DNA from: Stachybotrys elegans
Taxonomy: Eukaryota; Ascomycota; Sordariomycetes; Hypocreales; Stachybotryaceae
Direction of reading: 5' to 3'
Assembly (NCBI GenBank): GCA_020746835.1
Contig: JAGPNK010000006.1
Coordinates: forward strand, 1,922,001-1,986,000
Length of the DNA stretch: 64,000 nucleotides
Positions 21,644 to 30,336 of the stretch are shown here, piece by piece (the first letter of the stretch is position 1; each line of letters starts with the position of its first letter). The position numbers and the translations under genes are program-made. The notes under the pieces are model-generated. The model was not told the DNA's origin and searched no databases. It saw only the letters and a program-made list of their open reading frames with translations.

Positions 21644-22444
21644 ATGGCTGGCGGTAAGTTTTCCCTCGCTCCATCTCCTGGCCCGGTCAGCTGCGGCTTT
21701 GGGCGCTCGCGAACAAAAGATTTCTGGGCTTGGCTCCATGGCGATGGACACGTTGCAACACCTCAAGCCTGCGAGGCGACGATGCGCTCCTTCGAGTCCG
21801 AGACCTTCGGCATGTCGACGCTTGCTCTTTTCCAGCCTGCGACGGCACGGCGCATTGCACGAGTCTGAAATTGCCGCTGCGTCATTTTGCCCCTTGGTGC
21901 GACGACGTCATGACTTTGCGCCGGAGACAGTCCTAGCGGCTGAGGATGCCTTCGACTTGTCTGCTACGTCGTCAATTGCATGAAGCCTCGTCGCGGAAAT
22001 CTTTCTCGTGTCCTCAAAATTCACCGACCGTCCTCCCAACATCACCACCCTTCAGTCATGCTGACAGTCCTCTCCTAGGCGACGCTAAGAAGGGTGCTGG
22101 TCTCTTCAAGACCCGCTGCGCTCAGTGCCACACCGTCGAGGCTGGCGGCGGCAACAAGATCGGCCCTGCCCTGCACGGCCTCTTCGGCCGCAAGACCGGT
22201 TCCGTCGACGGCTACTCCTACACCGATGCCAACAAGCAGAAGGGCATCACCTGGAACGAGGAGACCCTCTTCCCCTACCTCGAGAACCCCAAGAAGTACA
22301 TCCCCGGAACCAAGATGGCTTTCGGTGGCCTGAAGAAGGAGAAGGACAGGAACGACCTGATTGCGTACGTGCCACCACCCAGTTGCCTTGAATCAGTACA
22401 CCGGCTAACAATATTCCAGCTACCTCAAGGAGGCTACCGCTTAA
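21644..22444 (+). CDS. CYC1: cytochrome c
   Basis: Three exons, 21644-21653, 22079-22364 and 22420-22444, giving 106 aa. This is the soluble electron carrier between complexes III and IV in the intermembrane space. The haem attachment motif CAQCH is at residues 17-21, and the axial methionine lies in PGTKMAFGG. The sequence matches fungal cytochrome c throughout ([33 protein letters not shown], ending AYLKEATA). The first exon is 10 nt (MAG plus one base of Gly) with a GTAAGT donor. The first intron is 425 nt, longer than the mature coding sequence. The second intron is 55 nt (GTACGT donor, GCTAAC branch site, CCAG acceptor) and splits an Ala codon. The divergent promoter carries two CCAAT boxes. 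Confidence 0.97.
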
Positions 22445-22969
22445 ATTTACCTCTCATGAGTGTTTTTTGTAACGATAGGAAAGACGAATAGACCGGAAAG
22501 AGCGGCAAATGTACTATGTACTATAGACGAACCTAGAATAGCTTCGGGAACATTCTCACTGTTCTTGTACTTATTCTCATCTCCTCTTCTTGCACATGGG
22601 TCTCCGTCAAGAGTATTAGAGCTCATTTGCGGAGCACAAATTCCCTCACTAGCATCTATGACGTGTGTGACGCGTGAGTTGTGGTCAGAAATTAATTCCC
22701 TTTGTCTTCAGCGGGTGATTGTAAGATTATGATAAGAGTTATACACGTCATGGCGGTCTGTGATTGCGACTAAGTGATTTGCCGTATCTAAGTTACGGAG
22801 TACTAGGACTCCCTTTGTTCTCAAATGCCGTTCAGTTCACGCTCCCTTTCTAAAGGACGATTCTCCTGGGACAAAATGACCACTCATATCGGGGGTTCTC
22901 GGAATCTCTTATCACATGCCGCAACAAGTAATTAGGCCTTTCAAGTCACTCTGAACTCAAATCTATCGC
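22445..22969. other. intergenic: convergent 3' regions
   Basis: 525 bases between the stops of cytochrome c and the Rix7-type ATPase, more A/T-rich than the neighbouring genes. No gene seen. Confidence 0.5.
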
Positions 22970-25210
22970 CTACTCTCTGCCCAGCTTGTCAGCTAGCTTT
23001 CTGTACGTCTCGGGGTTCGATACGCTTCGGCGCGTGGTGGCTAGCGCTCGATCCCAGTCGTCATCGTCAATGACCTCCAGCGCCGTCTTCTCTCCGGACA
23101 GCCATTTGTTCAGCGAGATCTTGGCGGCATTGTCGTGCAGACCCTTGAGATCGGCACCGCTGAAGTCGTTGCAACGCACGTCACGCCCAACTCTGTCCAG
23201 ACGTGCAACGTCTTCCTCAGGCAAGGTATACGGAGAGTTGGCGGCTGCGGACATGCTCGTGCGGTAGATGGCCTTGAGGATGTCTACGCGCTCATCCGGA
23301 GTGGGGAGGTCGACGAAGAGACGGGTACTCAGGCGGCCGGGTCGCAGCATGGCAGCGTCAATCATGTCGGGTCGGTTCGTGGTGCCGATCACGTAGACAC
23401 CGGTGCGATCGTGGGCGCCGTCCAGTTCGGCGAGGAGGGAGTTGACGACGCGTGCGCCGGCCTCGGTGGAGGTGTTGTCGCGCCGGGGCACGAGCGAGTC
23501 CATCTCATCGAAGAAGAGGATGGTGGGTGCAGACGCGCGGGCACGCTGGAATACGCTGCGGACGGCACGCTCCGACTCGCCCACGTACTTGTTGAGCAGC
23601 TCTGGGCCGTTGATGAGGATGAAGCTGGCTTGGGCCTCGTTGGCGACAGCCTGGGCGACCAGCGTTTTACCGCAGCCGGGGGGACCCCACAGCAGGACTC
23701 CTGCCGAAGCACGTAGACCGGCGCGTCGGTACAAGTCTGGGTCTCTGATGGGTAAGGTGATGGAAAGCTGTAGCTCTTTGCGGACCTTGGCCATGGCTCC
23801 GACCTGGTCCCACGTAACATTGGGTAGCTCCGTGAAGCCCTCTTGCCTCAGCGATGGCGTGAAGCGCTTGATGGCAACCTCGAAATCCTCCGCTGTGATA
23901 GTGGCGTCCTGATACCAAGTTGCCAGCGCAGAGGACTGGGCGTCCCCTTCTGCGGCATCTTCGTCCGCCATGGGTATATCGGCGTCCGTCATCTTCTGCA
24001 TTATACGCTCCAGTGCGAGCTCCTCTCCCAGGTGCATTGCCTGGACCATGTCTGTGTGGACGTAGCCATGCATAGCTTTGGCCAGCTTGGCAAAATCGAC
24101 GTCCTTGGCCACACTCCTGTCCTGCATAAGAAGCTCCAGTGTGCGTTGCCTTTCTTTGACACCGGGCAGCCTCATCTGCAGCGTCTGCTCGAAAACGCCT
24201 TCTCTCAGTGCTGCAGGTTCAACGTCGGCGATATTAGATGTCGTGGCCATTGCGATGACATGCAGGTCTTTCGGTAGTTCCTGTCGTATCCGCTGCATCT
24301 GCCTTCTTAGTTGCACAACCGCTCGTCGGTGGTGTTCGGTGTATGCTTGGCTCCCAGGTCTCGACATGTACCAGTCGAGCTCCTCGATCAAGACAATACT
24401 AGGCGCAAGCCGCATGGCTTCATCGAATGCCTCCATGAGGTTCTTCTCCATGCGCTCGGGGTCGTCGAAACATCCCGTTATTGAAACCAGGGGGACCTCG
24501 AGTTCTGCCGCGAGCGAACGTATGAGCTCTGCTTGTCCCATCCCTGCAGGTCCAGACAGGACAATCCCAGTCAATCGGTGCCAGTTGGTTTTTGCGTATA
24601 TGCCGGGATACTTGAGACAGTATTTCGTGCTCTTGAGCACCTCGCGATAGTTTTCATCCATACCGCCCAGAGTCAGGCGCTCGGTGGGCTGCTCGACGTG
24701 GAAGCGGGAGAGCTTCAATGTTTTCTTTTGCGTCGTCTTGTCGTCCTTTTCCGTCTTGTCAGATACTGGTTGCATTTGCACGGCAGGAGCGGCTGGCGTT
24801 TGCGGAGTGGCGGGAGCTATGGTGCGACTATCACTGCTGGAGTGGTCTTCTGCCGCCTCATCGTGGAGACGTCGCTTCTTGGATTTCTGGGTATCTTGGT
24901 GCCAGTGCTTGGTCATCTGCCTGTTGAGGAGGAAGCGGTCATCTTCGGGTATGGACTTGGACTCGAGCCTTTCGATCTCGGCCTCTGAGTCGTCCGAGTC
25001 GCCCAACTCCTCCTTGCGAAATTGTAGGACTCGCTCGATCGAGTCTTCTAGTGGGCGCTTCTTGAACCTGGCAAGACTGGAGTTGGATCGCTTGATGGCA
25101 TCGTAGACGACCGTGACTTGGGAGAATGGCTTGTTGTCGTTGACGGAGACTTCGAGCTTCTTGAGGATCTGGTAGACGTCGCGGTCCAGACCCTGAAGGG
25201 TGCGCTGCAT
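22970..25210 (-). CDS. RIX7: Rix7/NVL-type double AAA ATPase with a degenerate first ATPase domain
   Basis: Single exon, 746 aa. Rix7 (NVL in animals) removes factors from nucleolar pre-60S particles. The N-terminus has the family's DRDVYQILKKLE domain, followed by RPLEDSIERVLQFRKEELGDSDDSE and a linker with basic KKRR clusters. The second ATPase domain is canonical: Walker A GPPGCGKT (509-516), Walker B FFDEMD, and the GTTNRPDMIDAAMLRPGR arginine-finger region. The first domain is eroded. Its Walker A reads GPAGMGQA (220-227), with Gln at 226 in place of the essential Lys. Walker B is IEELD, and the region that should carry RxGRF reads LREGVF (335-340). So domain 1 probably neither binds nor hydrolyses ATP normally. 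It may be the sole Rix7 of this fungus or a diverged paralogue. The gene has no stop or frameshift and appears functional. Confidence 0.8.
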   Translation of the reverse strand: MQRTLQGLDRDVYQILKKLEVSVNDNKPFSQVTVVYDAIKRSNSSLARFKKRPLEDSIERVLQFRKEELGDSDDSEAEIERLESKSIPEDDRFLLNRQMTKHWHQDTQKSKKRRLHDEAAEDHSSSDSRTIAPATPQTPAAPAVQMQPVSDKTEKDDKTTQKKTLKLSRFHVEQPTERLTLGGMDENYREVLKSTKYCLKYPGIYAKTNWHRLTGIVLSGPAGMGQAELIRSLAAELEVPLVSITGCFDDPERMEKNLMEAFDEAMRLAPSIVLIEELDWYMSRPGSQAYTEHHRRAVVQLRRQMQRIRQELPKDLHVIAMATTSNIADVEPAALREGVFEQTLQMRLPGVKERQRTLELLMQDRSVAKDVDFAKLAKAMHGYVHTDMVQAMHLGEELALERIMQKMTDADIPMADEDAAEGDAQSSALATWYQDATITAEDFEVAIKRFTPSLRQEGFTELPNVTWDQVGAMAKVRKELQLSITLPIRDPDLYRRAGLRASAGVLLWGPPGCGKTLVAQAVANEAQASFILINGPELLNKYVGESERAVRSVFQRARASAPTILFFDEMDSLVPRRDNTSTEAGARVVNSLLAELDGAHDRTGVYVIGTTNRPDMIDAAMLRPGRLSTRLFVDLPTPDERVDILKAIYRTSMSAAANSPYTLPEEDVARLDRVGRDVRCNDFSGADLKGLHDNAAKISLNKWLSGEKTALEVIDDDDWDRALATTRRSVSNPETYRKLADKLGRE

Positions 25211-25626
25211 GGTCGCGGGCGGTCACCAGGCGCAATAGCTGAGAAATTGGAGGTAGGTGAGAAATGCGGCAGGGTCTTTCTTGGTTGGCGCACTTTTTTT
25301 TTGTCGCCCAAACTACTAAGAGTGGGGTCAATCGTGTAAGTCAGTTAGATATCCGGGACAACTGTTTTACGGCCAAGTGGCATAGATTCTGACTCTCTCG
25401 AACCGGGGGTCCAAGGGCTTTTTGTAGCCGTGGGCTGGAGGCAGGATTTTCCAGCGTCGTCGAAGCTTTCCATTAGCATCGGAGTGGCGTTCTCATCTGG
25501 GCACAGGCGTCGCAGTCTTATGCGATGAGTCAACCGAAGCTTTCCATCCGGGCACTTTTCATCATCTTATGATCTGAAATGACAGTCAATTTCGCTCTAT
25601 TGTTATTCTGACACGGCCACCGGCGT

Positions 25627-25806
25627 ATGTACGTGCACGAAGACGACGAAGAAGACGAAGAAGAAGACGAAGACGAAGACGAAGATGAAGTCGAAGAAGA
25701 CGATGAAGAAGACAACGAAGAAGAAGACGATGAAGAGAAAGAAGACGACAAAGAAAAAGAAGATAACGAAGAAAAAGAAGACGACGGAGAAGACGACGGA
25801 GAATAA
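25627..25806 (+). other. 59-codon frame encoding an almost pure Asp/Glu peptide
   Basis: It starts at an ATG (MYVHEDDEEDEEE) and ends at a TAA. After the first four residues nearly every residue is Asp or Glu, with a few Lys, Asn and Gly. It arises from an imperfect GAA/GAC repeat, so it may be a translated-looking minisatellite rather than a gene. The other two frames give Lys- or Arg-rich products and the opposite strand gives poly-Ser. Confidence 0.25.
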
Positions 25807-26043
25807 GACAACAATGACAAAGAAGAGGAAGGTAGACCCGTCATTAAGCGAAGCTGGAAGGTTCGCATCAAAGTATTTTGTGCCTTCTAGATTGAGCTTT
25901 ATTAATTGGCTCTTGGTTGTGAACTAAATCTTGGCATAAAACCCTAATTGGATGAGAGCTTGGCGCTAGCAATTGATTGGCTTAAGGCCCTTGGAAACGT
26001 TCCTTCTGATGATATTGTGGACTTGCCAATAGCCTGATCCTGA

Positions 26044-26155
26044 CCTTCTTCTATGGCTAGAGCTCGAGACCTTTATTAGCGGCAGCGATCCTGACCTTCG
26101 CCAGCGGCAGCGGGAGCCTTCTTCTACAGCTAGGACTCAAGACCTTCGTCAGCGG
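26044..26155. repeat. imperfect direct repeats, 39-bp copies
   Basis: Copies at 26044-26082 and 26117-26155 (73 bp apart) match at 31 of 39 positions. All eight differences are transitions. A partial third copy of the CCTTCGYCAGCGGCAG end lies between them at about 26094-26110. The pattern fits RIP-type C-to-T decay of a tandem repeat. Confidence 0.7.
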
Positions 26156-26618
26156 CAGTCACAGGCTTCGCGTCTCATAGGTTGAAAAAAAAATCAACAT
26201 CTGACTTAGTAGTATTCGTTTATTATCCTGCAATTGCAATAGAACGGATAGACCGAGGTTCATGGACAATTCGCTGCTGGCGATGCGTTGGACTTCAAGC
26301 ACTAGCGTTCCAAACGCCAATTTATTATTATATTTCTTTCTAAAGTAATTCGCGCGTAAAGGATTAGAGAGTGCCGCATAATGAGATTGGTGTTTTAACA
26401 GGCGCATGGCTGATTCGCTGTAACGAAGCCAAAATGCCAAGAATAACTAGACAATCATCTTATCGATAACGGCTATACTAGACCCACTTTCGGGTTAATG
26501 ACGATGGCTGTCGCACTGATAGCGATAGCGATAGTCCCTCCAGACATCGTCATCCAGCCACCAGATTCAAAACCGGACGGCTCAACCACAGCGTCTAGCT
26601 GTGCCTGGAATCTACACA

Positions 26619-27360
26619 ATGGGAGGAAACACGAGCAAAGTGACGGCCCAGGACAAGTAGGTCGATGCTAACTCCCGGCCACACCCCCTCATCCTCTTCC
26701 TCGAGACGCGGGCTAACGGTCACGCTCCCCCCTCGCAGGGCGATCCTGGACATGAAGATCCAGCGCGACAAGCTGCACCAGTACCAGCGACGGATCACAG
26801 TGCTCACCAACAAGGAGACTGATATCGCGAAGCAGATGATTGCCAAGGGCGACAAGCAGCGGGCGCTGCTCGCATTGCGGCGCAAGAAGTACCAGGAGTC
26901 ATTACTGGCCAAGACGGACATGCAGCTCGAGCAGCTGGAGAAGCTCACGTCGAATGTCGAGTTCGCGCTGATACAAAAGGACGTCGTGTTTGGCCTGCAG
27001 CAGGGTACCAATGTGCTCAAGGAGATTCACGCCGAGATGGGTGGCATAGAGCACGTGGAGAAGCTGATGGGCGAGACGGCCGACGCGATAGCGTACCAGA
27101 AAGTGAGACCCCTTTCCCCCCTTTACCGCATAGATGGTACTGACAATAATGTTTAGGAAGTTAGTGAGATGCTGGGTGGGCGCATATCCAACCAAGACGA
27201 GGAAGAGGTCGAGGACGAGCTGGCGGCCCTGGAAGCGGAAATGGCCGGCCCTCAGCAACTGCCTACGGTACCCAACGACCAGCTACGCGAGAGGGATCCC
27301 GAAGCAGAGCCTCAGCCCTCCAGGGTTCGGCAGCCGGAGCGGCAGGCCATGCTGGCATGA
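26619..27360 (+). CDS. VPS20: ESCRT-III subunit Vps20 (CHMP6)
   Basis: Three exons, 26619-26656, 26739-27102 and 27157-27360, giving 201 aa. Vps20 links ESCRT-II to the Snf7 filament on endosomes in multivesicular-body sorting. The N-terminus MGGNTSK fits the N-myristoylation consensus (Gly2, Ser6), as in Vps20/CHMP6. It is followed by the basic long helix (AILDMKIQRDKLHQYQRRITVLTNKE) and the coiled-coil Snf7 core to about residue 135. The acidic C-terminal helix begins EVSEMLGGRIS, then NQDEEEVEDELAALEAEM, typical of the family. The introns are 82 and 54 nt. The first splits the Lys13 codon, and its GTAGGT donor contains an in-frame stop if retained. Confidence 0.95.
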
Positions 27361-27563
27361 AGCGCCTCGCACAGATCATCTCCAACCCCCCTGTTGATGG
27401 CGTCGGTGTTTTATTCTTCATTCTTGCATTTGTCGGTTATAGAGCGGGCTTGAATATACATATGCGCGAGTGCTCCAGTGGCGTCAACGGCATTCAGGTA
27501 CGTCGGCTAGACAGAGGCGAGGGCAACTTTGCGAATTGGCATATACATTGGGGTTCATGTTTA

Positions 27564-28656
27564 TCATTTGCCGTATTTTGATATCAACCTTTTCATAATG
27601 GACATGGCACCTCCGCGGTACCCACCACCGAATATTGCAAAGTGGTTCAGATGATGGTATCTTGGGCTTCGGTTAGCGTTGACAGGCGATGCGTTACGCG
27701 GTGGAATGGTACCTACAGCTCGTATAGCTGGATACGGTCCTCCCATTCCGACTTTGGCTCTGCCTTGGGGACGAGCGTCGTGTATTCGTTCCAGAAGCTG
27801 ACCCCCGATCCCCCGAACATCTTCATGATGCCTAGATCGTACTCTGAGTGGCCGTATACGGCGGAGGGATCATAGCAGACCTCCTCGCAACCGCCTTGGC
27901 CGCCAATCTGTCCGCGAGAGTGATTCCCACTCCATAGGTCCCCGTGACACACCACGGGAACGATATCCTTGACTGTGTCATTGCCTATGAGACGCGGGAC
28001 AACCTCGCTCGCAACCGTCTCCACGGCGTCAGCGAGCTCCTGATCCGGGCCGTTCTGCTTACGGGCGATGCGAAGGATGCTGCGAAGGCGGTTATCGGCG
28101 TAGAAGTCGGCCCAAGAAGCCTTCCACGAGTTGTCCTGAGGCGTGTCACCGCAGCAGGTGGTGACTGGGAAGCCGAACACGGGACGGTCAAAGCCGTCGG
28201 GTATAGGTGCGGGGGTGGTGTGTAGCTTGGCCAGCTTGGCGGCGAAGGAGAGCCCGGAGCCGCTGGGAGCAGAAGATGACATATCGAGAAAGTCGGTAAC
28301 TAAGAAGAAGTAACCAGAGCGTGAGGACATGGGCCCATGAGCGTGAGAGCGTGGACAGAAGTTGGGGACTGCGCTGTTGATTGCGTTGAGGGAAGCATGC
28401 TCTCCTGGTGCGCAGTTAGTCGTGAAGCAGCAAGTCAGTAAGCAAGGCATGTGAGATGAAACTTACCACGGAACATTACTTCGGCAGACTTTCCGGAGGA
28501 TGTCTTGACAAAGTAGCTCTTGGGCGTGTCGTCACTGTTGCTGGTGGTGGTGAGCTTGAATGAGGACGAGAAGCCCGAGCCGCCGTGAGGTGCCATCTTT
28601 GCATCCGAGCCGTGAAGCCCGAGTGCTTCAAGAATAGCAGGGTCTACAGGGGACAT
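27564..28656 (-). CDS. fructosamine/ketosamine-3-kinase-like protein
   Basis: Three exons on the minus strand: 28656-28467, 28404-27717 and 27660-27564, giving 324 aa. Starting at the in-frame ATG at 28671 would give 329 aa, but MSPVDPAILEAL is the usual fungal N-terminus. The family phosphorylates sugar residues on glycated proteins, leading to deglycation, or small-molecule substrates. The kinase-like fold shows the Lys-bearing strand in SYFVKTSS, E-helix EVMFRGEHASLNAI, the catalytic loop VCHGDLWSGNHS and the metal-binding region CYDPSAVYGHSEYDLGIMKMFGG (DPS where many have DPA). The last exon encodes YHHLNHFAIFGGGYRGGA, needed to complete the C-lobe. Without that splice the frame stops early at 27713. 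The introns are 62 and 56 nt. Its stop faces VPS20, about 200 bp away. Confidence 0.88.
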
Positions 28657-28671
28657 GGCGGCTGCAATCAT

Positions 28672-30336
28672 CTAGGTGCTACCAAGGTGATTGTAGTGAG
28701 GCTGCATGCGATGGTTTAAGATGCCTTTATCAGATGATGAGAAGCGTCGGACGAGGTGACGTCAAGGAACAGTGGGGTCCAGTCAATCAATTGTGATGCG
28801 GTTCCATATTGGCAAGACGATCTCGACATTCCCGAGAAAATTGAGTAAATTTGATCTGACGTTGTATCGACGTAAATTATGCCACCAGATAAGGTAGTGG
28901 ATGTCTTCCAGAGACTTTAGGCCTTTGGAGGGCAGTGTCTCGAAGCTGGAGCCAGGCCACTGCCGGCCGGCCCCACTCTTCGGGCGTCTCTCCAATTCGA
29001 CATGTCCAGATGCCCTCGGCAGCCCACGGCTCCTGGCTCCGTTCGTCCGCCAGGAGTCAATCATGCGTCCGACACATATACGAGGTTTATGCTAGCATCG
29101 CTAATGGCTTTCCCACTTATCGGAACCCTGCGTGCTCAATGTGCGTCGTCCGGATGCCCATGTTGTTGAGCGAGTTGGCCACATGAGTATCGGCGAGCAG
29201 CGCGGGCGTAGAGTGGCTGGCCGGATCCGACGCGGAAAATGTCTGGCGTGTGGGATAAGAAGGGGCACTCGAACTGTTGAAGCATGATGCGCAGGGACAG
29301 CTGCCGGCTTGGCTGATGGGAGGCGGAGGCGTGCAGTGTTTGGCAAGCCAGCGTTGGCATCGGGAAGACATCCTGGTCGTGGCTGGGAGGGCAGAAGGGA
29401 ACGATGTAAGGAATGAAATGAAAATAAAACAGCAGCAACAACAACAATGAGGAGCAAGTCAAGTCAGCCAGGGCCGGGAGTCAGGCCCTTTTATATCTGC
29501 AAAACGTATCATACCGGAGGCGAGTTGGTCTTCCTGACCCACATTCATCTTTCCATCTATCCATTCATCCATCCATTCCGGCATCCATCTTCATCATGCA
29601 ATGCATGCAGATTGCTCCCGAATTCAGGGTCCGTTCTTGGCTCGACGAAGGTCAACAAGGCAGGGGTCAGGCTCGGCGTGGATTCGGGATTGGAATAGTG
29701 CCGCGTCGTTGGAACCGGTCGAATCACGGCATTGGTGGAACAGCGAGGAAACAATTGCTAATAAGAATGACGATGATATATTTGGCAGTTTTAACAGCTC
29801 TCTTAAGTAGGCAGCTCTCCCAGCACTGTCTGTCGGGAGTGGCTCAAATGCAAGACGTCCGGGTCCATTGATATTTGGATTTTGAGGCTCTGGGGCTCTG
29901 AGACCCCCATCTCACCACTCAATTGGGCCCCTCCTCCCTGCCGGTTTGCTCTTGCTCGTACGGAGTAGGTTGCTTGCTGGCGGCTCTTGCTTCCGAGGCT
30001 TGAGCCTGAGCGTGCCGCGGGAAGCACCGGGAGGAGCACGCGCCACAGGGTCCGAACGGGAACGGCGACGCCACACTGTGGCAGATGCGGTTCCTGCCCT
30101 CTGCTGGGACCTTTTTTTTTTTTAGCTCGTCTCCTTGCGACGAGCAACGGGAACAAGGTCCCCACAAGTCACCTGACGAGCCTCAGAAGCTGCGACGGCC
30201 AAGGTACCATGAACCGAAGACCCGAAAGGTACCTTGTCGCTCTGTGCTATTATCTCCATCCTCTCCGATCCCTCCCGTCCATCATCAACACCTTCTCTCT
30301 CCTTATCCCCCGGGCAGCTTCCAGATCGCTGGCAAA
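28672..30336. other. intergenic with one possible small gene
   Basis: This lies between the start of the kinase-like gene (-) and the start of LSC2 (+). It holds the candidate small frame at 29117-29371. Otherwise it contains CAT-type simple sequence at 29555-29605, a T-run at 30110-30122 and the C/T-rich leader of LSC2. Nothing else recognised. Confidence 0.45.
29117..29371 (-). CDS. possible small protein of 84 aa, unknown
   Basis: An intact frame from an ATG (MSSRCQRWLAKHC) to TAA on the minus strand. The first 50 residues have Arg, Lys, His and many Ser but no Asp or Glu, like a mitochondrial presequence. The end (VANSLNNMGIRTTHIEHAGFR) looks like a folded or conserved tail. A C/T-rich leader precedes the ATG, as with real genes in this window. 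I do not recognise the family and there is no second line of evidence, so it may be chance. Confidence 0.35.
   Translation of the reverse strand: MSSRCQRWLAKHCTPPPPISQAGSCPCASCFNSSSAPSYPTRQTFSASDPASHSTPALLADTHVANSLNNMGIRTTHIEHAGFR

Larger units (their letters stand above)
25211..26618. other. intergenic with low-complexity and decayed repeat sequence
   Basis: 1.4 kb between the divergent starts of the Rix7-type gene and VPS20. It contains a purine-only-like GAA/GAC tract (25636-25831), an A/T-rich stretch (25860-26020 and 26160-26470) and imperfect direct repeats (26044-26155). The A/T-rich part looks unlike the flanking DNA and may be the remains of a mobile element, but no terminal repeats or transposase motif can be seen. 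Confidence 0.5.

Noticed and set aside
25530..25927. Poly-Ser and poly-Lys frames across the GAA/GAC tract
   Set aside because: They are products of the simple repeat in other frames and extend into A/T-rich sequence without start context.
26159..26440. 93-codon minus-strand frame in the A/T-rich patch near VPS20
   Set aside because: It could be a fragment of a dead transposon gene, but I see no transposase motif or terminal repeats, so I list only the repeat itself.
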